NCBI GenBank assembly: GCA_028023455.1
Contig: JAQFVV010006238.1
Span: 2,674,572-2,738,571, forward strand
Length of the DNA stretch: 64,000 nucleotides
Direction of reading: 5' to 3'
Origin: Epiperipatus broadwayi
Lineage: Eukaryota; Onychophora; Udeonychophora; Euonychophora; Peripatidae
Shown: piece after piece, positions 49,901 through 60,515 of the stretch
Layout: every line of letters begins with the position of its first letter
How positions within the stretch are numbered: position 1 is the stretch's first letter
Notes under the pieces: generated by a model
The model's database searches: none
Told to the model about the DNA's origin: nothing
Seen by the model: only the letters and a program-made list of their open reading frames with translations
Translations under genes and position numbers: made by a program

Positions 49901-50914
49901 AAAGCAAATTAATATTAAGAATTGGGGTATTTTTTTTATATGTTTAACATTCAATTATGTTTGTTTTATTAAAATAGAATAATAATATTGGCCTATATAT
50001 TTATTGAAAATATGAGTAATAACTACGCAAATGCATTTTCATATACCGTAGGTCTTTTTTAAAAACCTGTACAATTTATGTAATTCAGTCAGTATATAAT
50101 TGAATATATATTAAATCATTATTACTTTTGGTTTTTAATCGATGGAAATATTTTCTGATATTTGTAAATAGTCAAAATCCGAATGATCTATTTTTATGTA
50201 GAGTATTTATCAAACATTTCATCTTTTTTATTACTAATTGATTAATATTTCAGAGAAATTATTTAATACTAGTATAAAATTATTTTTTTCTATTTGTATT
50301 TTTACTTTTATTCACATAGTTGCCAGGATTTTTGCTATCCCAAATATTTAGCTCCTGACTAATAGCATGTGGGTTATATATGTATGGATATCATCTCTTT
50401 CGAATTATTTAGATGGCACTAAGGTAATAAAGGTCATCTTTAAAGTCCACTCACTTTACATATATATATATTTATGATTATAACTAGTTTATGATAACCA
50501 ATACACTCACGTATCTGATGGCCAGATCATTGATGGTGATTAGCATTGATATAATGATCCCAAAAATTCTTATATATGTTTAGTTTTGTAGCTATTTTTA
50601 CATTTATATATGTGCATGCAGTAAAAAATATTGATAAATTGCTTATTTATATTATACAGTGTGGTTAGCATTGGCTTAAGATTTTATCACAAAGGATTAT
50701 TGTTGATTAGTTGCTGGTGTAATGTTATAATTGCTATTTATGTTTAATCAGATGATGAATTATTGATTCTCACCTCTTATTCTGTAAAAAAACAGTGATG
50801 CTTATTAGCATTTTCTTTCTCTATATAACCCTCTTTTTCCTATATCATTATAATGTATATAATAAAATTTTGTTCTATGACATATCTTTTATCTCTTCTT
50901 TTTTTTTTTAAAAA
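46973..50914. other. AT-rich non-coding
   Basis: No gene was recognised in about 4 kb. A GC-richer patch near 49210-49345 (GAGAGCGGGCATTCCAG, CAGCAGACCCCTTGC) could be a transposon end but lacks a partner. A tRNA-like GTGTGGTTAGCATTGGC sits near 50660. Confidence 0.45.
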
Positions 50915-51370
50915 ATACAAAGTTTCTAGCTCTGGCTTTCATCAGTGAGTGATGAAAACCAGAACTAAAAACTGGTCTGAGGATAGGGATATTCTAAAAA
51001 GCTTGTTAAGAGCTATTAGCACACTCATTACATAACATTTGTTATACAAGCTTATTAAATTAAGTCACATTATATGCAACTTGATTTCTTTCAATTATTG
51101 TTATTGCTCTTAAGGCTTTGGTGATATTTATATTGCTAAAGCTATTAATATTTGGTGAATCTAAACTTAGTTCAGTCCCTTATGGTTATTTAAGTTAGAT
51201 GGCTGGATTTGAAGATATATGGATGTCTGGAAATTTCATATTTTTTATTTAATAGTTTACATCTGGTAAAGTGCTGAGCTTGACTTAGTATTTTAAATCT
51301 AATGCTTGAATATCCTAATGTTGCACTGCCAAAAGCCAGAGCTTGAAACTAGTCTGGATTGGCATATTCA
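50915..51370. repeat. Hammerhead-bearing repeat, family B, with inverted overlap
   Basis: A unit of about 450 bp matching 62105-62500 in opposite orientation (shared: GTTAAGAGCTATTAG, CTTAAATAGCC-type, ATATATGGATGTCTGGAAAT, TTTTAAATCTAATGC). At its left end two hammerhead halves face each other. The minus one (50921-50954) reads CTCA, CTGATGA, AAGCCAGAGCT, GAAACT and is then cut off. The plus one (50943-50983) is decayed but keeps ACTGGTC, TGAGG. A third remnant lies at 51323-51358 (AAGCCAGAGCTTGAAACTAG, TC). Confidence 0.65.
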
Positions 51371-51444
51371 TGCTATAACATTATAATTGTACTATTTTTT
51401 CTATTTAGTTATAATCGGCTATATTTATAATATATATTTTCATA

Positions 51445-51560
51445 TATAATTTGTTGATAGAATGGTCGATTCTGGAGCTCAAATCCATGGATCAGGACCT
51501 AGCTCTGTCAATTTGAACAGTCAAACTCCTGAACAATAAAGCTTACTCGATTATTTTTAA
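51445..51560 (+). repeat. SINE-1 copy
   Basis: Head TTGATAGAATGGTCGATTC, then CCATGGATCAGGACC, and tail CAAACTCCTGAACAATAAAG, CTTACTCGATTATTTTT. Confidence 0.6.
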
Positions 51561-52789
51561 TATGCAATTTAATATATATAATTATTGCAGAAAATCAAGT
51601 CATAATATCATGTGATTTAATTTAATAAACTTGTATTACAAATGTTACATATCATTATATAAAAAATTATATAAATGTATGTGACAATTTTAAATAGATC
51701 TAATCTTGGAAATCTGTACATATATATACACAAACATATATAATTATTCTAATGTAATGATAGCATATCCTTAGACCATTTTTATGTCATGATTAACTTA
51801 GAAAATCGTTTCACATTCTAGTCAAATTTAAATTTTTGTTGCAGATATATATCTCATAACCAACCCAACTAACTATCCAATAATGGTTAGTATATGGGTA
51901 TCTAATGATTATTAGCTAAGGAATAAAACGTGAATGGAAAACTCAAATCTTCACTACCATATCAATTGTTAGCCCAGAGAGTAATGTCCTCTCTTTCATT
52001 GTTTTTGTCAGGGGGTTAGTTAAAGAAATATTGACACTGCAATTAGCTATTTTCAGGCTATTTTATCTACCTGCATATCCACAAAATAGGAAAAATTGGA
52101 GACAGACTTATAGAACGTATATCTATTTATTCTTTATAAATTTTATGGATCAATAGCAAATTCTTGGCTGGGCAATAAGAACTGTAAACTTTTTTTTAAA
52201 AATATGCAATTTGTTTTATTATGTAATTTTTGATATGTAATAGCAGTAATGAAATTATGATTTTTCTTTTATAAAGGAAAAAAAAAAAATCATTTCTACT
52301 TATTTTTTTATCGGTTAAAAAAATTATATAAAAATAGAACAATGACAGATCGATTTTCTTTTTTTTTTCTATTCTAACTTACCAGTATAATTTTAAAATT
52401 ATTATTATATAGCAAAATGTTTAATATTTCAATAAAATAAATTAATAATATATTATTTTATGCGCACATATGTTCTGTTGCAGTGCCCCCCCCCCCGTAA
52501 AATTTTTAAGCAGGAATGCTTTGTTACAATATCATCCCAAAAAATAAGCAAGGAAAACATTTCTAATTTTGCAACCACACAACTATTTTATTTTTCCTTA
52601 CCAATCATTGTTAAAAGATCTAATGTATTTTTTATTTTTATTAACTGTATCTGGAATAAACCGACCTTTACTAATACCCGTTGTGATAAATATTTAAATA
52701 TTTCACTATTTTATTATATTTTTTTCTAGTAAATTTTTATATGTTAATTTGTAATACGAAATTGCTTCAAAAACTTTGCAAGCCTCAAT
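51561..52789. other. AT-rich non-coding
   Basis: No gene recognised. An 11-base C run at 52486-52496 and several poly(T) and poly(A) runs. The small frame at 52460-52729 shows no domain. Confidence 0.5.
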
Positions 52790-53058
52790 TATATGAGTAA
52801 AACAATATTGGCGCTATTAACACCCAACCCGCAAAGCTACGCTATCAACTGTAAAGACACATGCTTCTCCATATCTTAGAAATGGAGCAATTGACCTTTA
52901 ACCTTGTATAATTTGCATATAATCACAGTTACATCACTCAGAGATATGAATATGAGAACACACCTCTCAAAAGCACTCAGCAGAGAAATTTAATAATAAA
53001 GTAAACAGTAACTTTGCAGGTTAGGTGTTAATAGCGCCAATATTGTTTTACTCATATA
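52790..53058. mobile_element. MITE with about 50-bp nearly perfect terminal inverted repeats, TA target
   Basis: The left arm TGAGTAAAACAATATTGGCG, CTATTAACACCCAACC, CGCAAAG faces a right arm that in reverse complement reads TGAGTAAAACAATATTGGCG, CTATTAACACCTAACC, TGCAAAG. A TA lies outside each end, as for Tc1/mariner-type targets. The interior of about 170 bp is non-coding. The arms differ at only a few sites, so it is relatively young. Confidence 0.85.
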
Positions 53059-53459
53059 TGTTAATTTATAAATGGTAATTACAAGAAAAAACAATAGTTT
53101 ATTGCGCATCCTAAATGAAACAATAAATATTTACTCTCTCTGAAGAGAAACCAGAATAACTATTGATGCTGCAGTGGCTGCTGCGGAACTTACTGAAATT
53201 CACTAAATATGATATTTCTGACACTGCTTACTTAGCAGCACCCTTTCAATACAATCTTAAGCATTGCTGAAAATTGTTTTTTTTTTTAAGTTTAATTAAG
53301 CTCTATTTACATAATAAGTATGTAAAATATTAAATAATTGTTATTTTGAAGCACAAATTTAATGATTTTTTTTTTCTGGGGGTGTTGCAGTGTCTCAGTA
53401 CTTGTGGATCAACTGCTACTGTTCAGTTGTAATTAAATGTTGGACTACTTCTATCATCT
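53059..53459. other. Non-coding
   Basis: No gene or known repeat recognised. Confidence 0.45.
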
Positions 53460-53700
53460 ACTTTTAAATGTTTTCATCAAAGTTTTAATTATAGTAAGCT
53501 TATCTAATACATTCATCTGTAATTAAAAATACCCAGATTAGAATAACACAACATTTGGAATAGTATTATTTCCTTCTTTTCTTCACGTATTGCTGCATTG
53601 ACCAATGTTGCTTGTAGCATAGGAATCATACAGGTGATCTTTAGTTTTTGTGAACACTGCTCTACTAACTAGCTATTCTATCAACACTAGATGTTGTTTT
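53460..53700 (-). repeat. SINE-3 copy without PLE coding
   Basis: The reverse complement has TAGCTAGTTAGTAGAGCAGT (A-box side), CTGTATGATTCCTATGC (weak B box), CAAGCAACATTGGTC, GTGAAGAAAAGAAGG and the tail GATGAATGTATTAG. These appear in the same order as in the segment after the PLE at 34850-35115. Confidence 0.5.
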
Positions 53701-54419
53701 TATAGTGGAAATTAAAAATCTAATTTATATTATAATACAGAATACAATGAAGGGTCCACTTAATATAGTGCTTAGCATATCTGTCTATTATAATACTGGG
53801 TTTAATTCTGGCAAGTGGAACATGAAAATGTTTTCAGATTTAAGATTTTTTTTTTCTTTCAGACATAGTAATCCAATTAACCATCTAATTACTCTTCAAG
53901 AAACACAATTCTGCAGTTGGAAAGTGTGCATCCTATTTCGGGGACTGTGGAGAGGGCTTTTCTTCTTAGAATCACTTATTGCAATTTTTATCTTTCATAT
54001 ACAAATAGGTCAAAGTAATTGTCAATGTTAAAAAATATTTAATGCAAAATATCCAATAAATTAAATGTCATGAGCCAAGTATTTTTTTTTTATGATATTG
54101 TAGAATACCGAATAATTGCAATTTTGTAATAAAGTGTTCATCCTACAATAATGTTTGCAAAATTTTAATGTAATTTCATAAAAAAGTTTTTTTATGGGTT
54201 TTCAAGTAAATTGTAATCTCCTCAGAGTCACATTATTTTTTTTAGCTGTTCATAGTACTGCAATTTATAAAATTGTCATATAAACAGATTTTACAGTAGT
54301 TTTACAGTTTTTAAAAAGTATTTACAATCCTGTAATTTTAGAAGCAATTTTTTATCTATATATTTCAAAGACATCTACTGAAAAACTGAATAATCAATGC
54401 AACCAATTGAACAGGACTA
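53701..54419. other. Non-coding, perhaps one tRNA-like scrap
   Basis: At 53750-53825, ATAGTGCTTAGCATATCTG and TGGGTTTAATTCTGGC resemble degenerate A and B boxes. The overlapping 108-codon frame (53705-54031) has no domain and is probably chance. Confidence 0.35.
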
Positions 54420-54660
54420 TATTCTAATTCCAAGCTAATTTCTTCTGACTTTCTTCAGGGAGAAGTTTGAAACCAGTCCATATTTAGAAACCATTTTTTG
54501 AATCTTTTACTTTATCTAGCCAATAGCCTAAAATTCAAAGTATTTTAGGCTTTGAATCCATGCCAGCTCACTAGTATACTTATATAGATCTGGTTGGTAT
54601 ATGCCATCCTAATTGGAAGAAGGATACTTATTCATATAAAACAGATCAGTAGAATATATA
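54420..54660 (+). repeat. Diverged relative of the hammerhead repeats
   Basis: CTTCTGACTTTCTTCAGGG, AGAAGTTTGAAACCAGTCC has the spacing of CTGA...GAAAC..GTC. Downstream TATATAGATCTGGTTGG and GCCATCCTAATTGGAAGAAG echo family A. The core CTGANGA is not intact. The assignment is by overall order only. Confidence 0.3.
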
Positions 54661-55889
54661 GTTATTAATGTAGTTTCCAATCTATATTAATTAAAAGAAA
54701 AATGTTGACTCATATTCAAAATGTAGGATTTTTTGAATTTTAGGTATTGATAATTATCAAATGGGATTTGCATTATATTCCAATTCTTCAATCGAGAAGA
54801 CCATAAACTGGTTTTTGTCCTGAGATATATATATATATAATAGCACTATTGTTTGATGTCCATCATAATAAATCACATGGAGTGAATGAAGAAAATTGCT
54901 ACAAAAACCATATGTAAGCAGACAGAATATTATGATATTTTATTGGGATTTGTGTTTTGAAATACATAATGTATTTTACTATTGTAGGAGATTTACTTTA
55001 TATATAAATTACTAATATTTAAAATTAAAAATCCATGAAATATCTCTAATATTTTTAGATTTTACAGAAAATTACCTTAGAGCTATAATTTCTGAAAACA
55101 CGCCTTTATTAGCTAGTAGATTTTTTTTTGTTAAATTTATTGTTAAGAGAATTTCCTTAATTAAATATTTTGTTCTATATATTTCACTTCAATTATTTAA
55201 TCTTTATAATAGCTTAATCAGGTCTGCTTTGTATTTTTATATACATAATCATCATTTTTTATGTATTAAAATGATCCAATGTCATCCCATGCCAATTTCT
55301 GTTCTACTTTTTACTTTTATCTTCAAATATTTTCATAACTATCATATTTCTTAAGTTTATCTATCAATCTTTTTTTTCTTATTTCCCTTCTACAGATCTT
55401 CACAATATATCTACTATAATTCATTTGCCTAATCCATTCCTTTTTCTGCTTTTTTTAATTTCTACATTATTTATTATTATTCTTTAATCATTCATTTATA
55501 ATTTAAACCATATTCTTTCAATTTTTTCCCCCCAATCTTTTCAATATTTAATGCAACTTCAAAGTTGTTGGTCATCTTTTTCAAATTTTTTGTTTTCATT
55601 TTATTGCTAAATTATATTCAAGCTTCATTTCTAGTTATTGCAATTCTTTACTATATGTTGTAGTGTAATAGTATAGTAATGAATTGGAGAGCTAAAAGTT
55701 CCTGGATCAGAGCCAACTTATTATTGCTGTTGTTCAATTATCACATGGCCTTTTAAGCACTTAATTATTGGTTATTTTTATTTCTTGATTCTGATTTATA
55801 TTTTTGTCCCTACTTTATTCATTCATTAATGTCATTTCAAGATTTTTAAAGGCATTAATTTTCTGCTTAATTTGAATATACACATTTTG
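54661..55889. other. AT-rich; one SINE-1-like copy and possible further RTE-3 remnants
   Basis: 55655-55790 (plus) has TAGTGTAATAGTATAGTAAT, AAGTTCCTGGATCAGAGCC, and a tail ending TTAATTATTGGTTATTTTT, like SINE-1. On the minus strand 55270-55450 has sequence that might correspond to the RTE C-terminus, but this is too degraded to claim. Confidence 0.4.
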
Positions 55890-56491
55890 AAGCTCTTAAT
55901 CTAATTCACTATTGAAAAATAAAAATGGGATATAGCCAACTATCTTGGAAATATACCTAATTTTATCAAAGATTTTTGAACTGTAAATTATTTCCACCAA
56001 AAGTACTTCATCCTAGTTTAATTTTATGATTAATTTCATCCATTATGTTTGCATTTATATTAATTAGTTCACTAAGTTATTTGTAGTTGTTGACTTCTTC
56101 TAATTCATCATTATCAATCTTTATTTTCTTTTTTTGAGAAACTCCATCAAACATTACTTTCATCTTTTTATTATTTATCTTTTGTCTAGCTTTTCTTACT
56201 TTCATCTGATAACTCATGCATCATTTCCTGAAACTCTGAAATATTATTTGCAAAAATAATTACTTCATCTGCAAAATAATAATCTTCGTTTCCTTTTAAC
56301 CTCTTTACTTCCCATTTTAATCTTGAAAGTACTTCTTTTAATACTATTGTAAAAAGTTTTGGATATATGGAATCACTCTGTTGCATATCTTTCTCAGTGT
56401 TAATCTTCTTATTATAACTATATAATTTAATCATGGCTGAAATATTAACTCCGCACAGGATTAAATGATTATGAAAGTGATCAAATTTCAC
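55890..56491 (-). pseudogene. RTE-3: reverse-transcriptase fragment of the RTE family
   Basis: Minus strand: QQSDSIYPKLFTIVLKEVLS corresponds to RTE-1 [40 protein letters not shown] corresponds to the FADD region with the second aspartate changed to glutamate. HELSDESKKS leads into a broken thumb region (DNDELEEVNNYK-like near 56110, then MDEINHKIKLG-like near 56030). It is 5'-truncated just before motif B and inactivated by stops. A MITE-F left end lies directly at its 5' side. Confidence 0.8.
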
Positions 56492-56496
56492 CCATC

Positions 56497-56715
56497 AGTG
56501 AAATAATTAAACAAATTCACCATACTATATTAGTAAACTAAAGAATAGAATGGACTGTCTATCTTATGCTTTTTGATGTAAATAAAATTAATATTTATAC
56601 CAAATATAAATAAGGCAACATCGATTATGAAATCATATTTAACTAAGCAGAGAATAAAGTCTGTTTTATATTTAACAGCTACAGCTCGTGCATTGATAAT
56701 CAAATATTAAATATG
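56497..56715. mobile_element. MITE-F-like copy
   Basis: Starts GTGAAATAATTAAACAAATT, CACCATACTATATTAGTAAAC and ends around CATTGATAATCAAATATT. It aligns with 57658-57905 across its length (shared AAAGAATAGAATGGAC, GTAAATA..AAATCAT, GCAGAG.ATAA). The right terminal repeat is not obvious. Confidence 0.55.
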
Positions 56716-56728
56716 AAATCTGTATGAA

Positions 56729-57623
56729 GTGGTATTCAAAAGTAACCAGAATTTTATAAAAAAAAATTGTTTATTTTTTAAGTGTTTTAAATTTAAGCTC
56801 TTTCAAATTGCATCCATTTGATGCAATACACTGCTCCAAATGTGTTTTTTATTTTTCAAAGTAATCTGAAAACACTTGCAAACTGATGCCTTTAAACACT
56901 TGCATTTTTTTTTCACCATTTTTATGTCTGAGAAAAAAATTGAGATATTTTTTTATTCGAAAGAATAAAAAAAAAGTCACATGCAGTGATATCAAGTGAA
57001 TATGATGCTAGATAAGCTGGGTCATGCTGAATTTAATTAAAAAGTGTTTCACACCCAAGGCTTTGAGAGATGATACTTTGTTGGGGTGAAGCTTGCACTT
57101 CTCTCTTTGCCGTAAAATGGGAAGTTCACATTTTATTGCATCATGTAAATGTTTCAGAAATTTCAGAGAAAAATGCCCGACCAACAAATTAAATCTGAGA
57201 GAAAAATGCCATTTGTATAAAAAAAATCAGCATTTTTTTGACTTTGGACTTCGCTTGCCACATTTTTTAGGGATGTGATGAATTTAACATTTCAAGTAAA
57301 TCACTCATAAACTTATGTGTTTTCAAGATCAGCTTGCTTGTAATCTGTTTCAAGCCTTTCAACTGATTCATGCTGTTTTCCTGTAAACAAAAACACAATT
57401 TCAGATTGTACAAATTTTTCAGTCATTAGAAAAATCACCAAATATGTGAAACGCACATTATAAAAAAAATGTGCTATGTAGCACCACAATTTCACATGGT
57501 GATGTCATTTTGCATATTGATACAGAAGAGTTTCTGCAAGAAGTATATAACAGCAGAAGCATATACTACAACAGGCATGCAAACAAGAGAATGATTCCAG
57601 TCATTTTTGGGGCCTCCTTGTAT
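56729..57623 (-). mobile_element. mariner-2, internally deleted
   Basis: The minus-strand 5' end ATACAAGGAGGCCCCAAAAA, TGACTGGAAT and the opposite end AGTGGTATTCAAAAGTAACC, AGAATTTTAT are paired mariner-type terminal repeats. The full length is about 0.9 kb. The frame at 57495-57313 contains EKFVQSEIVFLFTGKQHESV, matching the N-terminal helix-turn-helix region of mariner transposases. The central DNA-cleavage core is largely missing, and a decayed C-terminus follows (CIASNG-like near 56820). It is inactive. Confidence 0.75.
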
Positions 57624-57657
57624 ATGAAAATAGATGGAGGAAATTAAGCTCCATCTA

Positions 57658-57905
57658 ACTGTGAAATAATTAAACAAATCCATAACACTACATCAGCAAA
57701 TTAAAAAATAGAATAGACACGGTCTATTCTTGCATTTTTTGATGAAAATAAAGCAAATTTTGTTGAAAGTGTTAAGATTTTGAAATAGAATTAATATTAA
57801 TTCCAGATGTAAATATATCACAATCAATTATGAAATCTATCTAATTAGGCAGAGGATTAAGATAGTATCTTATTTTTGACAAACCCCAGCATTAATAATC
57901 TAATA
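57658..57905. mobile_element. MITE-F-like copy
   Basis: GTGAAATAATTAAACAAATC, CATAACACTACATCAGC at the left. It aligns with 56497-56715. It lies about 35 bp from the mariner-2 end, with a small GATGGAG...CTCCATC palindrome between. Confidence 0.55.
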
Positions 57906-58222
57906 TATGTTAAATCATGTTAAATAAATTCACATAGCATTAAATATATGTGATGTGATGCACTGTGACTTTCTCCTTATATGGGGCAGGAATCTCTCAG
58001 CAACTATGCCCAGGGAAACCTGTTAGCCATTTTACCTTTTCTTTCCATTCTCCACCCTAAGTTTTTCATAATCTGCTCCACCCCATTTTCACAACATAAT
58101 CTTTGTCAACTCCATGGCCTTCATATCTCAATCCCCCTTATCTTTTCCCAAACCCACCATAAAAACTAATAACCCACTTTCTGTATAATCACTTTGTTCA
58201 TATTTATTCTTCCATAAGTTCA

Positions 58223-58999
58223 TTATCTGACCCCTTCTGCTTTCAAGCATTTACATTCAATTAACAGATGTCTAATATTTTCTATGCTCTCCTTACAAAA
58301 CTTGCAGACTAAATCACCCATATTTTTCCATTTACATATATATTTCCTTGTTGCTAAAGATCCCGTTCGAGCCTTAAACAATAAACTATTTTCCTTGCTA
58401 TTATCATAAATTAAGTCACATTCAATGTTCCATTTACTTCTATGTATACATAAACTCTTTTTACTCTCCATACTAGTTCTTCATCTCTCCAACTCCCTAT
58501 TCTTTATTAATGCATCTATTCTTCTATCCCATTCCTTACCACTATAACACTCAACAATTCTCCTAACACAATCATCCCATCTTTTGTACAAGTATACTGA
58601 TATAAATTCTTTATCCAAATCTTCTGCATACCGCATTACCTTTCTCACCCATCTTGTTGCCTGCCCTTTACTTGTAACCCAATTAAATACTATTTTGGCT
58701 ATTCTTTTATTATCCATAAACTGCAATCTACTGAACATTTTCATTTTGCTTTTTGCATCTCTCATATAAAAACTTAACCATCCCATTTCTTCTTGAATTG
58801 CTTCCTTTGCTGTGCACACATCTGCATCTAATGCATGTCTTCCTATTTCCCTTTGTACTTTTTCTAAGTAATCTAATACCCTTTTACTAACACATAATGC
58901 ATCATTGCCATATGTTAACCCTGTTACTGCAGCTCCCTTCCATATAATTCTAGCTACATCATATTTATTATACGAAAACACTGTTAATTTCTTTATCAA
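58223..58999 (-). pseudogene. LINE-2 C-terminal domain with cysteine-histidine knuckle
   Basis: 58999-58481 encodes the conserved post-RT region (WKGAAVTGLTYGNDALCVSK, EKVQREIGRHALDADVCTAK, EEMGWLSFYMRDAKSKMKMF). A stop between 58480 and 58472 separates 58471-58223, which has LLFKARTGSLATRKY and a knuckle CKFCKESIENIRHLLIECK (C-x2-C-x8-H-x4-C). Such knuckles end many Jockey/CR1-type ORF2 proteins and probably bind nucleic acid. The reading frame peters out after 58223. Confidence 0.75.
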
Positions 59000-59133
59000 T
59001 CCCTTTTCTTTGCTTCATTTATCAATTTTTTATCCCATTCATCCAAGCAATTGTTCTGATTACTTAAGATGATTCCCAAATAACTATATCTATTCATCAT
59101 ACTTAACTTTATATCCCCCAATATTAACCATCA

Positions 59134-60310
59134 TTATATTTGACTAAATTTAATCCCCATCTCTTTACCCACCCATGCGCATATCCTCAGCATAACTTCC
59201 ATATCTTCTCTTCTTTCTGCACACAAAAAGACATCATCCGCAAAAAAATACCCAACAAAGTATATACTCTCTTGCCACTTATTAAGTATCTCTATTGCTC
59301 TTCCTAGTCTTTCTATTGCTCTCTCCATTTCACTCAAATACAACAAAAACAAAATAGATGACATAGGGCATCCTTGCCTTAGTCCCACCCCATTTTTAAC
59401 TTTAACTGATTCTATATCCCTTAATTGATATGTATAGTAATTATTTTCATTTAATTTCTTAATAATATCCACTAAAGCTTCATCCATTTCCAAATTTGCT
59501 AAACTTACCCATAATCTATTTCTATTTACTCTATCATATGCCTTCTCTATATCTATAAAACTCATATATAACTGTCTACCTGAATTCCTACTCATATCCA
59601 TAAGTTGTGTAACTACAAATAAACTATCTCCTATACGCCTATCTGATCTAAAACCTCCTTTAATTTCCCCCACTACATTATTTCTTCCATCCATTTTGCA
59701 ACTTTTCCAGCCACCATATATGAGAAAACTTTATATAAAACTGATGTTACCGCTATCGGTCTATAATTGCTTAACTTTCTATGATCCTCATTCTTTCCTT
59801 TAAATAATAATCTTACTCTTGTATTACTCCAACTACCCGGAAAAACTCTCTTCTGTGCCATCTTATTAAAACATGATAATAGCTTTACTTTTGTCCTATG
59901 CTCTAAATTCATTACCATCTCTGCTATCCATCCCATCCTCTTGCCTTTTCACTTTTCAATTTTTTCCCTGCCTCATTCAGTTCATTTTCTACAAACCTAA
60001 TATTCCCATTACTATATGCTTTTAAATTTTTTATCACTCTGTCCTTCACATTTAACATCTTTTCTATATCCATTACATACCTATTTAAGATTCTCTCAAA
60101 TTTTTCTCTAGAGCTACACTCTATTCCCTCATCATCTAGTTATACTATCTTTCTCTTCCCTACATTTCTCCTTTTAATGTAATTCCAATTTTTTTTACTC
60201 CCATCTTTTCTACTTTTATTAATATCCTCCAACAATTTACTATTCAATTTCATTCTTTCTCTATAATTATCTGTTTTAGCCAATTTCTTCTTTTCTAAGA
60301 AAGGATGATT
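59134..60310 (-). pseudogene. LINE-2 reverse transcriptase
   Basis: From 60310 downwards: a basic stretch (KLNSKLLEDINKSRKDGSKK), then at 59936-59673 VRLLFKGKNEDHRKLSNYRP, IAVTSVLYKVFS (motifs 1-2). After a one-frame overlap at 59694-59673, 59694-59134 gives GGFRSDRRIGDSLFVVTQL, FIDIEKAYDRVNRNRLW (motif A), GVGLRQGCPMSSILF (motif B) and YFFADDVFLCAERRED (motif C). The catalytic aspartates of motifs A and C are intact. Frameshifts near 59680 and 59940-60140 and stops before 60140 break the protein. Confidence 0.8.
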
Positions 60311-60317
60311 AACTCCA

Positions 60318-60515
60318 CCTGGTTGTGAAATATTTAAATAAATCCACCACACTACATTAGTAAATTAAAGAATTGAGTGGTTTGTCTAGTCTTATGTTTT
60401 TCAATATAGGTAAAGTTAAGTGAACTAAATGTATTGAAGCATTAGAATAAACAGTTTGTTCTATTCTTTAGTTTGTTAAAAATAGTAACGTGGATTTGTT
60501 TAATTACTTCATGGC
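60318..60515. mobile_element. MITE-F, complete copy with paired ends
   Basis: The left arm GTGAAATATTTAAATAAATC, CACCACACTACATTAGTAAA, TTAAAGAATTGAG faces a right arm whose reverse complement is TGAAGTAATTAAACAAATCC, ACGTTACTATTTTTAACAAA, CTAAAGAATAGAAC. The interior of about 85 bp is non-coding. It abuts the truncated 5' side of LINE-2. Confidence 0.7.

Larger units (their letters stand above)
57945..60317 (-). mobile_element. LINE-2: non-LTR retrotransposon, 5'-truncated
   Basis: One minus-strand element with reverse transcriptase, a long C-terminal domain, a cysteine-histidine knuckle and a 3' untranslated end (GAGAGATTCCTGCCCCATAT, AAGGAGAAAGTCACAGTGC). Its composition is markedly more C-rich on the plus strand than its neighbours. 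No endonuclease domain remains, so the 5' end is lost. The motif style (FIDIEKAYDRVNR, GLRQGCPMSS, FFADDV, C-terminal CCHC) fits the Jockey/I/CR1 superfamily rather than RTE. I cannot name the clade. Confidence 0.8.

Noticed and set aside
52460-54031. Open frames of 89 and 108 codons as possible host genes.
   Set aside because: No domain, no codon or composition signal, and they overlap a C run and tRNA-like scraps. Probably chance in AT-rich DNA.
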